Below, piece after piece: positions 47,840 to 59,200 of a stretch of DNA of 64,000 nucleotides. The position numbers and the translations under genes are program-made. The first letter of the stretch is position 1. Each line of letters begins with the position of its first letter. The notes below the pieces were generated by a model. It had not been told where the DNA came from, did not search any database, and worked only from the letters and a program-made list of their open reading frames with translations. This DNA is from Macrotrachela quadricornifera (lineage: Eukaryota > Rotifera > Eurotatoria > Philodinida > Philodinidae), in the NCBI GenBank assembly GCA_022393335.1, contig JAJEKB010020648.1:848898-912897 (forward strand). The letters run 5' to 3'.

Positions 47840-50365
47840 CAGTGGCGTAGCCAGGGGGTGGAGGCCATTGGGCAATTGCCCAAGAACTCAGAAGTTATTG
47901 CCCAAGGATTTTTTGGAATGCTACTAATTGCCCAATGCCGAAAAATGTTGATACACATATATGTTCGAAGATACATGGCATCATTGTAAAACAATGTCTC
48001 TTATTGTGACCTAATTGAATGATTCAGAAAGATGAACGAACAACCTTTTTTTTGTTAGATCCAAGATTATAACGATAACAGCTCAAATCATATCTTTTTG
48101 CCGAAATACTCTCTATCTCATTCAAATTCACTTATGAAAAATGTGAATGAATGCTTATTGATCTTTCTGAGCACATGCAACCATATCAAACGGAAATGGC
48201 TGAGGTAATTTAAACTAAACCGTTAAACACTGTGGCGATGTAGGTGATGAAATGATTCTCACGACTTCGGAATGAAAAACTTATACAAACAAAATCGAAA
48301 ATGTAGATGAGAATGAATTCAATGTATATGTATAAATGGAAGTCCTTCGAAAATACCATCAGAAATTTTGAGTGGTGGCAACAAAATAATAATCTGTAAA
48401 ACTTTGAAAAGAATATATATAACTGAACATGAAAGGCATACCGGAGAAATTTTGCAGTATTGGTAGAATTCAATAACAATAAATTTAGCATAGTGTTTCT
48501 CATTGTTTAATAGAATAGGACAAATTAATTATCGACATTGTTGTTCGGTAACAGATAAAAAAAAGTGACATTTGTTCTTATCAAACGAAAAAGAACAGAT
48601 TAATACTCCCCATCCTCATCTCTCTTAAACAAATAATCCTATGATCATATCACCGTCGGATAAATAAAAGAAGTAATTGATGACCCGTCCGAATAAGCGA
48701 GGAGAGGAAGCATTTTTTTATCATTGAATAAAATAGAGTGATACAAGACAGTGCGCTTGTCGATAAAGATATTTACAATTATTTCTCTAGTAAGTACTTT
48801 GTTTATTTATTATAATGTCAGGTAGCAAGCGAAAACAAGGTCCGCTTGATACATTTGTTACTGTCACTAAAAAGCCACTTGTCACACCATCTTCGTCTGA
48901 ACAGACCGAAGATGACCAGTCCGAAGTTATCTCTCTTAAAGTTGCTCAACAAATTCATGATGAATCGGAAGAAACAGAGCAAAACGTATCTTCTGACGTA
49001 AACGAAAATCTACATGTTATCGACTCTCATCCAGATACTCACGATATCGATATTGGCTTTCAACTGTCACTAAATATTCTTCTTACTGATGAAATTAAAT
49101 ATCAACTTCTAACAAAGCCATTTCGACCTGATAAGAAATACACATTTTCAAATCAACAAGGAAAAAATGGAACAATTCGTCGCTTCATGGCTACCTGGCT
49201 GGTCCAGCATCCATATCTCTCATATTCACCATACTACGAAGGAGCATTCTGCTCTGCCTGCTCTCTTTTCTCACCTTTAACTTCAAATCAATCAACTGGA
49301 ATTTTCGTTCAATATCCATGTTCTCGATTTCATCATTTGAAACATTTTTCCACACTCATTAAAACTCATCTTAATTCGGAAAATCATAAGTTATCTACTG
49401 TACGTGCAACGAACTTTATTCGCACATTCGAAAATCCATCTTCCAGCATTGATTATCAGCTCGATCGAAACAGAATCGAAATCATTGAAAAAAAACAAAT
49501 CTATACTTCTCTCAATTATTAAGGTAGTGATTACGTGTGCTCGACAAAATATTGCCCTTCGCGGCCATCGAGGTGAGGATATCGTATCAATTCGAGAACA
49601 TCTCGATGCTCTTGAAACATCTTCTGGATCTAATTTCATTTCGCTTCTAAAACAACGTGTTGACGCTGGAGATCATCTACTTCAAACTCATCTTGAGAAA
49701 GGACCTCGTAACTCAACGTATATAAGTCCATCTACTCAAAATGAAATTATCGAACTTATCTATGAACATATTTGATCGTCTATTCTCAGTCATGTGGGTC
49801 CAACAACGCTTTATTCTATAATAGTTGATGGTACCACCGACTCATCCAACATTGAACAATTGTGTCTTCTTATTCGATACGTCGATCCGCATTCGAATGA
49901 AATTCGTGAAGACTTTCTTGCATTTCTGCCGACTACATCATCAACTGGCGAAGCTATTGCCGATCATATTATGTCATGTTTAAAACGATTTAAACTTCCA
50001 CTCAATAATTGTATTGGACAAGCCTATGATGGTGCGCCATGCATATCCGGGATTTTTAATGGTTGTCAGGCTATCATTAAACGTTTCTGTCCTGATGCTG
50101 AATATATGCATTGCAGTTCTCACGCTTTAAATCTTCCTCTTCTCGACTCATGTACTTCTCATTTTATCCGAAATATGTTTGGCATTATTAAATCCATCAT
50201 CACCTTCTTTAATGATTCACCGAAACGATCAAACGCACTCAAACACGAAATTGAACGACCAGATAACGATTATCTGATACTCACCAAGAAAAAACGTTTA
50301 TTGACTTTGTGCGAAACGCGATGGGTGGAACGAAATGTTGCAATTGAAACATTTCTCGAATTATA
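47840..50365 (+). pseudogene. Truncated ZMYM1-like hAT transposon with TTF-type zinc finger
   Basis: The left terminal repeat CAGTGGCGTAGCCAGGG at 47840 is typical of hAT ends. The gene begins ATG 48815 (MSGSKRKQGPLDTFV) with an acidic N-terminus, then a TTF-type finger region (YSPYYEGAFCSACSLF, HLNSENHKLS). A frameshift near 49480 moves to the frame NKSILLSIIKVVITCARQNI and GEDIVSIREHL. A stop at 49774 precedes SHVGPTTLYSIIVDGTTDSS, AYDGAPCISGIFNG and YMHCSSHALNL (RNase H-like core). Homology ends abruptly after TRWVERNVAIETFLEL at the telomeric stub, so the dimerisation domain and right end are lost. 47390-47839 before it has no gene. Confidence 0.8.
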
Positions 50366-50375
50366 GGGTGGGTGA
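50366..50375 (+). repeat. Telomeric stub GGGTGGGTGA at the broken hAT end
   Basis: Ten G-rich nucleotides precisely where the hAT coding homology stops and the 3' end of Athena copy E begins. Too short to be convincing alone, but it has the right sequence, strand and position for a break healed by telomere or Athena addition. Confidence 0.55.
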
Positions 50376-50519
50376 ATTGGAAAACAAATTAATCTATCCT
50401 TTGACGAAAAGACAAACTAATTTGCTAGGTCTCAACTCTTGCTTTTCAGCAATCGATCGTTTTGTCAAATATCAGTACTTTGAGGAAATGTTTTCAAATA
50501 AATGCAGAGTTATTGATTT

Positions 50520-50569
50520 GCCGACGCGTTTCGTGTTATTTATTTCAAAATTAAAACACTCATCAGGGC
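50520..50569 (-). ncRNA. Hammerhead ribozyme, type I, long stem II loop (intact core)
   Basis: Minus strand: stem I GCC, CTGATGAG, stem II GTGTT/AACAC with a long AT-rich loop, CGAAA, stem III ACGCGT, cleavage triplet GTC, then GGC closing stem I. All core bases are present. The decayed copy at 2315-2361 is its homologue. It lies about 145 nt from the 3' end of the Athena E unit. Confidence 0.82.
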
Positions 50570-51830
50570 TCTGCACGGTAAGCACAAAGAAATAAAATTT
50601 GAGAAAACGAAATAGAAAAAAGGAACTTATAATAGAAATTAAAATATTCCTCAGCCATTCGTTCAGACTGTTTGTTCAGGTTGTTTTGATAGTGGGGGCG
50701 GAGTTGACGTTGTTGAACAAGTGATGTTAAATAGATTAGATGGTCATGATCATAATATTAGACTCCAATCCAGCTTTGTTGTTGTCGATATTTGCGATAG
50801 AGATTTAATGAAGAATGATGATGAGAGAGAATTTATTATCTACTTGATCGTTATGCTTTATCAAATGGAAGGTGCGGGAAATTTGGTAATTTGATAATTC
50901 AACGAGTAGCATCGTTATCATTTTCATTTTGAATTAAATGGAGATATGCTAAAGCACTTTTGGTTTCTGCATGTTGATAGCATTTGTTTGTCTTTGGTAC
51001 TTCGTACCGAAATTAATTGTGTTTAATAAGTCAAATTACATAATGTCGTTAGGCAATGTCCGTACATCAATAAATTGATAATCATTAGCATATAACACAG
51101 ATATTGATATGTATTCTGATTCTTTGGAGGACATTTTCTTGATTTAATTAAATCAATGACCCATTGCTCACTTACTTGAGGATAACGAAGTAGCAAGAAG
51201 AGAAATATTAATGCTCAAGTGAATGAATAGTAATTTGAATATATAACGTGAAGAATATTTTTTGAATGATGAACAAGAACTTTTGCACGATCACGATTAA
51301 TTGTTAAATAACATAAGACTTAATTGTTGATTGTCACAGTATAAGTTAATTTAACACTAGGTTCGAATGGAATGACATTGACTGATATCATCTTGATTAT
51401 CTAGCAGACTTAAGTTGTCAATCGGATAAGTATAAAAAGTAAAATCATAAACTGCTTCACTGAATCACAAACTGATCGATGTCTGAATTTCATCGTTTTG
51501 ATGTTAGTTATTGTTCAGTTTTGATTCGTCTTTGTTCGTATTCTTGAGAGCCATATAGAAGTAGCAAGAAGGGAAGCATTTAAACGTTAATGCTTTGATA
51601 AGATTGTTCATTAGATGTTGGATGTTTGTTGGAAAATAATTGGTTGCAAACGTATCCTAATTTCATTGAAGCAGTGAGTATATGAATATATTCGAGAACT
51701 AATCATAGTTGATTGTTAGGATATTCTGTTAAATTCAGTTAACATATTATTAACATATGGTTAACATATTGTTAACATATTTCTCTTTGTCCTTTTTGTC
51801 CTCTCTCCCGTCCTCCCATATTGAATTGAA
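50570..51830 (-). other. 3' untranslated region of Athena copy E
   Basis: 1.26 kb without a credible ORF on either strand, between the hammerhead and the RT stop codon. It contains short TTAACATAT repeats at about 51740-51780. It is probably transcribed as the long 3' UTR of the element. Confidence 0.5.
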
Positions 51831-53801
51831 CTAACTTAAATTTCTTTTACCAATCTGTCCTAAACGTTTCTGGAGGTTATCGACATTTCTTGTTCCTAAC
51901 ACTGGAGTAATCTCGTTGACTGGTGATTCTCCGAAATATTTGTTCCATAGATTATGAAATTTCACGGGAAACGTTTTCATATTTCTGCAGTAAGTAAAAT
52001 GAACGAACATCATTTTATCGTGATTAACTAATGGCATATCTTTAGCAGGAGTTTCGATTATTTTGTCACGTAATACATTGTAGTTTTTGAAAGTAAGCAG
52101 CTGGTTGATATCGAATTTCCGAAAGACATGTTTAAATTCAGTATCGATGAATTCACCGGGATATTTGTTAAGTAATAAAGCCAATCTTAGAGATTCCCTT
52201 TCACTTAAATAAGCTTCAAACGTTGAACAATATCTAATAGCTCGTAGTAGCGTAGCATATGGAATATTCTTCTTCATATGTAATGGATGGATACTGTTAA
52301 ATGGTAGATAATACGGCTCATGTGACGGTTTGTGATAAACTTTGGTAAATAATCGGCTATCTTGATTTTCTATATATAAATCAACAAAATTGACTGTAGT
52401 CATACTGATGTTGGCAGAAAGATGGATATTTGTATCGTGTTTATTCCATCTATCATTAATCTGCTTGATTAGATGACGTACAGGCCAATTAATTGCAAGG
52501 AATATATCATCGATATATCGAAAGTATAATCCACCACTATTTTGCACTTGTTTGACGATATTTCTTTCAAAAAAGAACATGTAACAATTAGCAATAGTAA
52601 GCGTCAAAGGAGAACCCATGGCTCCACCACGAATTTGCTGATAATAGTGACCGTCATATGAAAAGTAATTATTTTGCATCACAAATCGACTTAGTCTAAT
52701 GACAGTTTCCACTTTTAATCCACCAATTTGTTTTAGTTTCAAATAACCCATCATTTGTTTCAGCGATAGTACTCCTTCTGTTTGTGGTACCATAGTGTAA
52801 AGATCAGTAACATCTATTGTGCTGAACACAGTTTGTGAACGCAGATTAAGTACTGACCATTCTTCAAGACGTTGAAGTAATTCAAATCCACTAGTAACTG
52901 TTGTCTCTTTAGCCATTTTATCAAATAATGGTCTCAAAAGATCATCTAGAAATTTAGAAATTTTGATAGTTGGATGTTTAAGACCGGCAATAATTGGACG
53001 AAGAGGAGTACCAGCTTTGTGAGCTTTAGGTAAGTAATATAAATGAGCCAGTTCAACTTCATTAGGTCGAATACACAATTGTTCATATTGTTTTTGACTG
53101 ATCCATTTAGCAAGGCGCAAATCTAACAAATACTTGTTTGTCCTTGTGATCAGATCAGGTAATGGGTCTCTAGTACCCAAACATTTGTAAGCTTGCGTCT
53201 TTTCCATATATTCAAGTGATTTCTTCCGGTAATCTTCTAGTTTACCCAAGTGGAAAACTTTTGACTTGTCAGTTTTACGAACAATGACATTAGAAAGACG
53301 AAGTTTATGTTTTAAACGTTTAACTAATCGACCATAATTTTTCTTTTTAATAGATATACGAAATTGACTTGAGGATCTTTGCGATTGGCTGGACGTAATT
53401 ATTTGATCAAGGATAGAAGCATTATTTCTCGTTATAGATTGATTTAACCGAGGATGTGTTCTAGTTGACATTTGGTGTAAATTCTGGAGCAATTTATCTA
53501 ATTCGGCAATAAATTGTTCGACTGGACGACCGGGGCTCACCTTTTTCTCGAAGAAACGTGTTTCGAGTTTTCGTTTCAAAGTAGCCAACTCAGTTGTTCG
53601 ACGTCGAGATGCCGTCTGAGGATCATTGTAGATAAAATGAGGTCCTAATCTAAGTAATTGGTATTCATCCTCGGTTAATTGTATTTGTGCTTCATTGATT
53701 ATTGCTGGAGCGAGAAATCCTCGCCCAACGATCGTGTTAGAGTCGGAGCAATAGTTTCCTGCTGCTGTAGAGTTTCGTCTTCGACTCGCTGTTCGTCTAA
53801 A
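51831..53801 (-). CDS. Athena PLE reverse transcriptase, copy E (intact)
   Basis: An uninterrupted RT frame. The motifs parallel copy B: LYYLPKAHKAGTPLRPIIAG, STIDVTDLYTMVPQ (A), GGAMGSPLTLTIANCYMF (B), YFRYIDDIF (C), and a C-terminal block ending PVLGTRNVDNLQKRLGQ. No GIY-YIG domain follows. The region around 53588 has no ATG. The reading frame continues upstream through FIYNDPQTASRRRTTELA and IINEAQIQLTEDEYQLLRL to a 3' splice site (TTTTTTAG) at about 53802. The true start must therefore lie in an upstream exon, or the RT is reached by splicing from ORF1, whose frame ends 32 nt away at 53834. This copy is the best candidate in the window for an active Athena. Confidence 0.9.
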   Translation of the reverse strand, partial: FRRTASRRRNSTAAGNYCSDSNTIVGRGFLAPAIINEAQIQLTEDEYQLLRLGPHFIYNDPQTASRRRTTELATLKRKLETRFFEKKVSPGRPVEQFIAELDKLLQNLHQMSTRTHPRLNQSITRNNASILDQIITSSQSQRSSSQFRISIKKKNYGRLVKRLKHKLRLSNVIVRKTDKSKVFHLGKLEDYRKKSLEYMEKTQAYKCLGTRDPLPDLITRTNKYLLDLRLAKWISQKQYEQLCIRPNEVELAHLYYLPKAHKAGTPLRPIIAGLKHPTIKISKFLDDLLRPLFDKMAKETTVTSGFELLQRLEEWSVLNLRSQTVFSTIDVTDLYTMVPQTEGVLSLKQMMGYLKLKQIGGLKVETVIRLSRFVMQNNYFSYDGHYYQQIRGGAMGSPLTLTIANCYMFFFERNIVKQVQNSGGLYFRYIDDIFLAINWPVRHLIKQINDRWNKHDTNIHLSANISMTTVNFVDLYIENQDSRLFTKVYHKPSHEPYYLPFNSIHPLHMKKNIPYATLLRAIRYCSTFEAYLSERESLRLALLLNKYPGEFIDTEFKHVFRKFDINQLLTFKNYNVLRDKIIETPAKDMPLVNHDKMMFVHFTYCRNMKTFPVKFHNLWNKYFGESPVNEITPVLGTRNVDNLQKRLGQIGKRNLS

Positions 53802-53833
53802 AAATAAATGGATTGTTCAGCTTCTAGATTGAA

Positions 53834-55047
53834 TCATTTTTCACGAGTTTCATTGTATTGTGTAAATGCTGCAAAGCCAGGTTCACAATCAAATCCATCA
53901 TCGTTTTCTTTTGAAAATCCTTGGATGATTTGTTTAATTTCACCTGTTAATAGTTCATATTCTCGTGTAACCGATTGAACATATAGAGTCATAGCTTGTA
54001 CACGAAAATCTTTTGTTAATTGGCGCATTTGATTGTATAAACCTTGTGCTTCTTGAGCATTGATAACAGACTCATCAATTTTAAAAGTGAGATCAGTTTT
54101 GGTAATAAATTTTGGTGGTAGATCATACTCGACACGTTTTACAGCTGTTCGATAATTCTTATTCTTTGTATTCCACAGTTTCATCTTTGTTTTAAGCAGA
54201 AGATGTAAATTCCATTGTTGTGGAGTAGCTATTTGTTCAAAATCTTCTAGAGTTTTGAATTCTTCCATTTGTATTTTAGCTAATTGAACTTTATTTTCAG
54301 CCATTTTCTTGACATGTTGAGTACAATGATGAATATATTTAAGAATAGCTTTTTCAAGACGATCGACTAGATCACGGGTACGAGCGGTAGTAGTAGCAGC
54401 AGTAGCTACAGTTGTAGAATTTGTACTAGTTATCGCTGTTGCGGTATTATTTGATGTATGCATCCAATAGGTATTCAATTCAATCTGTAGATCCGAAATA
54501 CTTGCACTTGCTCGTGCAATTTCAGTTGTAAAATGATTAATTTTCTTTTGTACAAATCGAGTATTAATTAGATCATCACGTCTTTTGGTTCTTTGAATAA
54601 ATTCTTTTGCCCAATGTTTATTTTCAGTTCCTAATTTCAAATAGGCTTGCCAAACTTGTAATTCATAATTGTTTCGAACCCATGTATCGTAAATGGAAGT
54701 AGCTGCTACTGCATAAGCTTGATTACCACGACCACTAACACTGGATGCATGATGATCTTGCATATAACGCATAATTCGATTTGGTTCGAGATAGAGTCGT
54801 CGTTTTTTGCTCTTATCTTTTCCTTTTTTACTTTTATTTGTTTTGTCGTTCTGATTTTTATTTGAAACAGGTTGAGCATCATTGTCATCGCCGTAATTAG
54901 ATTCAATATCTGTTTCTGGTGCATTATTGTCCAATGGAGCGAATCGATTATTATTATTATTATTAATCTTTTGCCGACTTTGCTGTGGACGATAGCGACG
55001 TTGTCGACGACGATAAGATGCTGTAGTATCAGTAGTAGTAGTACACT
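53834..55047 (-). CDS. Athena copy E ORF1 (coiled-coil, Asn/Thr/Lys-rich)
   Basis: The open frame runs from a GTTTTCAG splice acceptor at 55048 to the stop at 53834, about 404 codons. It has no ATG near 54934, so its first exon must lie upstream, inside or beyond the tandem array. The N-terminus is basic and repetitive (SYRRRQRRYR, a run of Asn), then KKGKDKSKKRRLYLEPNRIM (likely nucleic-acid binding). A Thr/Ala-rich linker and long helices with coiled-coil character follow (RDLVDRLEKAILKYIHH, KMAENKVQLAKIQMEEFKTL). FITKTDLTFKIDE and LYNQMRQLTKDFRVQ match ORF1 of copy B. ORF1 proteins of PLEs are thought to bind the element RNA. That role is inferred here. Confidence 0.75.
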
Positions 55048-55059
55048 GAAAACAAAAAA

Positions 55060-55665
55060 GGTGTTAGACGAAACCTTTAGGGTTTCGTGGAAGTTTAACA
55101 TATTCCAAATGTTTCCGTTACAGTTGTATGAAATCCGTAAGGAGTTTAGTAATATACGAGGTTTTGTATAAAACCATTACAAGTTCTGGAAGTTTAAAAA
55201 AGATTTCGTGTAAAACCATATTTAAGTGTTGAAGCTCAAAAAGGTTTCGTAAGCAATTCTTTATGAGTGTCGGAACTAAAGGAGGTTTTGTATAAAACCT
55301 TGGATATGTGCTACAGAGTCAAGAAGGGTTTCGTATGAATTATTTTATTAGCGTTGGAGCTTAGAATGGTTTCGTAAAAAACACGTGGAAGATGTTGGAG
55401 CAAAAAAATGGTTTAGTACCAAAATCTCCATGGGTTTTCGGACTTAAAAAGATTTCGTACAATACCCTTTATAAAAATTGAAGTTTAAAGAGGTTTAGTA
55501 TAAAGCTTTTTATACCTTTTGGAAGTTATAAAGGTTTCGTATAACACTCTAGATACTTTTTTGGAACTTAGAAGGTTTCGTATAGAACCTTTGTAGTATC
55601 ATCAATTTGAAACGGTTTTATTCAAGGCTCTTACAGGTTTCGTAGTAAGCCCATTTTGAGGTACA
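55060..55665. repeat. Degenerate ~52-bp tandem array upstream of Athena E ORF1
   Basis: About twelve units with the core GGAAGTTTAAAAAGGTTTCG followed by TATAAAACC and a variable 15-20 nt. Units differ at many positions but keep GGTTTCGTA. No ORF crosses it. It lies between the ORF1 splice acceptor and the plus-strand SAM gene. 55666-56237 beyond it has no gene. AT-rich sequence with TTATATAATTA at about 56200 may be the promoter of the SAM gene. Confidence 0.85.
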
Positions 55666-56237
55666 GGTTGTAATGAAAACACTGTGTGACGTAACAAACA
55701 GTAGCGACCTCTTTTTGATATCGTATGTGACTTGTTGGAATAAGCACCAATAACATTAGTGATTAATACTATCTATAGTCGATTTGTGCTCATTGGATTT
55801 CATTAATAAATCTCTCAAGTAATTTCTATAATCTTCTTGCTGCACGAGCTGTTTAATTTTTTTTTGTTGAAGATTCTTACAAGTCTTACACTTAACTCGA
55901 AAACCGTTTGAAAAAGTGTTGTTTGTTGTGATCTTTTCAAGTAAGTTGTCTTTCTCTCAAAGATAATTACGTAAAATATTTTGTTTTTCAACCACATTGC
56001 CTTTAATTTAGTTTTAGCAAATCGTTGACATATTGGTCTTAAACCTTATTTTATTGAGTTTGATTGTTCAAATAAAAATAAACTGCTGATTTCATAGTAA
56101 ATCTCATTCTATATGTGCGGATTTTTTTCTTGTATTCATGTATTACTTTAGTTTTATTTTCTAGTGTTTATTCAATTCCATCATATTTTATTATGTGATT
56201 ATATAATTAAACAGTTACAAGTTCAAATAATATTATA

Positions 56238-59200
56238 ATGGACCCTCGACAGTGGAATTGTTCTCAAGTAATTCAATGGTTATCTTCTTTTAATAAAAAT
56301 CAACATGTTCTTGATGTTTTTACTAGTAAGTGATTATGATGTCTTCGAATAATTATTATTACTGTCCTCTATGCGCCCAAGACAAACGATATCCTGTTTT
56401 TCGCGAACTATTTAGACACATACGGTACGTTCATAATGGACAATCAAATTTTAAAATTCGATGTGAACTTAATCCATTATGTGGAGGGATATATTCTACT
56501 TTTGCCGGTTATAAAACTCACATTTATAGAAAGCACAGAGACCTTATTGATGAAGATTTATATAAGCAAACAATACAACCCGATATGAACGTTCATAATG
56601 ATGAAACATTACTGTCAAAAAATTATGATACACAATCAGATTTTGATAATCAAACACAGGATGAAGAAGATGAACGAAATGGGGGAGACAGAGAAACAGA
56701 TGATGAAGATGTCATATCTTGGCCAACATTGACAGAGAAAATAGACCGATTACCGGATAAAAAAATAGATCTAGACTTCTTCGAAAAGTTTTACGTAGAT
56801 TTTTTGCTTAATCTTCGACAAGGTCATTCTTTACCACAAAATATAATTCATACAATTACATCGGGATTTAAATCTTTAATAGAATTAATTCATGAATTAT
56901 TAAAAACAAAAACGAAAAACCCATCGATCAATTGTCAGAATACAATTATTACATCATCTACAGATAACTTTATTTTATTCGCTAACGTGAATGAAGTTTT
57001 TTCAAATGTTATGTGAGCTATTCATAAACGACATTTGATTTGCTTTTAAATGTTTCTAGCTATTCAGCGCTGTATTTTTGTTTCCTAACATTCTTTACAC
57101 TCATGCTACACTTAGCTGTTTTTCGTTGATTTTCCTCTCTTTATGTACATCGAACGTTCTTTGCGAACAAATTAATAGACAGAACCACACTTATTACAAA
57201 GACTGAACATAGGTTTTTGAAATTTTACTCAAAATATTTTTCATATACACCACCTAAAGAAATAAAGTTAGAAAATGCTGATCAGGTAGCATATTACATA
57301 CCAATACAATCTAGTATTCAGAAAATGTTGAATAAACATGATGTATTAACTATGTTAACAAAACATTTTAATGAAAATATTAATTGCAATGCTGCTGATA
57401 CGGATCTTATGTTTAATTATCGTCATGCATCTCATGCAAAATTACATCCAATTTTGAAAAATAAACCTAATTCATTATTGTTTCAAATATATATTGATGA
57501 AATTGGTTTGACAAATCCAATCGGTGCCAAGAAGGATACACAAAAAATAACAATGATGTATTTTCAGTTAGAAGATTTACCTGATACAGTTAAGTCAATG
57601 TTAAATTCTATAGGACTTATTGCAATGTGTCACTCGAATTATTTATCTAATAAGGTCAATAGGAAAAAATTTTTTGATCCAATAGTTGAAGATCTTAATG
57701 CTATACAAACAACCGGTGTTTTTATTCCAACTCTTGGTGATTATATGAATTTTGCATTTACAGTATTAGTCGGTGATCATTTAGCTTCTAATGATATTGG
57801 TGGTTTTCAAAAAAGTTTCAGTACTGGAGAATTCTGTAGGCATTGTCATGTGAATTATGATCAAAGGCTTGTTCCTTTGAATCAAACTTCCCATTCTTAT
57901 CGAACAAGAGATAAACATGACCATTTAGTTCAACAAATCATCAATTCGGTTGATAATGTTGTATTGCACGGTATTATTGATTCAAGTCCATTGACAAAAT
58001 TAATAGGCTTTCATGCTGTGGTTTCTATTCCAAATGATCCAATGCATGACTTTCATGAAGGTATATAAAACGAAATTTGATTTTCAAAGAGAAACTTATT
58101 ATTTCTTTAGGAGTTTGTGGGCAATTATTGATGGCTTTGATGAAAGAAGCTTCAACAAAAAAACTTCTTACCTATGCCGAAATTGAAAGTCGATTATCAT
58201 CATTTGAGTACGGTATTAATGATAAACCAAATAAACCACCGATTATACGAAAAAAGCGTTTGGCAAAAGGAAAAATTGTTGGTACAGCATCACAAAAGAT
58301 GTTATTGTTTAAATTATTTCCATTTATATTTCACGATATAATCGATCGATTTGAAACTAAAGAGGTTTATATCTGTTTACGCGAAATTATAAGCCTTGTA
58401 TTTGCTTGTCCATTTCGAAAATCATGGTTATCATATTTACAATCATTAAGTATTCGTTTTCAATGTTTAATGGTTCAATTATTGCCTCATCTTGTAATAT
58501 CTAAAGTCCATTTCATCACACATTATGCAACACAGATCAGGATGAATGGACCTGCCATTCGACATTGGTGCATGCGTTTTGAGGCAAAACATCAGATATT
58601 CAAACAGCTTGCTATTAAGTCCAATAATTTTAAAAATATTCTTTATACTTTATCAAAACGTAATCAAATGCATCAGTGTCTTCTTTTATCATGTATTAAT
58701 TATTATACAATGGTTAATGAAGGTTATTCTTTATTACAAAGAGAATTCTATACATTACCAATTCATATTCGTAAATTATTAGAAAAATATGTTAAACATC
58801 CTTATCACACAACAAAACTTATGGAATATGGACGACTGAAATTCAACCATATTATGCTAATTAAAGGATCTGTGTTTGTCGACGATTTGATACATGAAGA
58901 AGAAATACCTACTTTTCTCCATTTGATATTTATATTCAACATTAATAATGTTTGGTTTTTAATAGTAGAACATCTACAAACAGTTGCTTTCAATGAATCG
59001 CTATACTCATACGAACTTGAACACACGCATATATTTTCTATTAAGGAACCGAGTGAACTTATTCACGTATCACCAAAGGGACTTGATATATACGAGATAG
59101 ATAGAAAATCCTATGTTAATGTTTTTTCACGTCTTACTGAAGTAAAACAACGTGCTGAATAAAATGCTTTGATAAAAATCCTGTAACAGAGACAAATATC

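Noticed and set aside
54706..55171. Hydrophobic ORFs on both strands near the Athena E ORF1 start
   Set aside because: Shadows of the Asn-repeat and Thr-repeat codons of ORF1.
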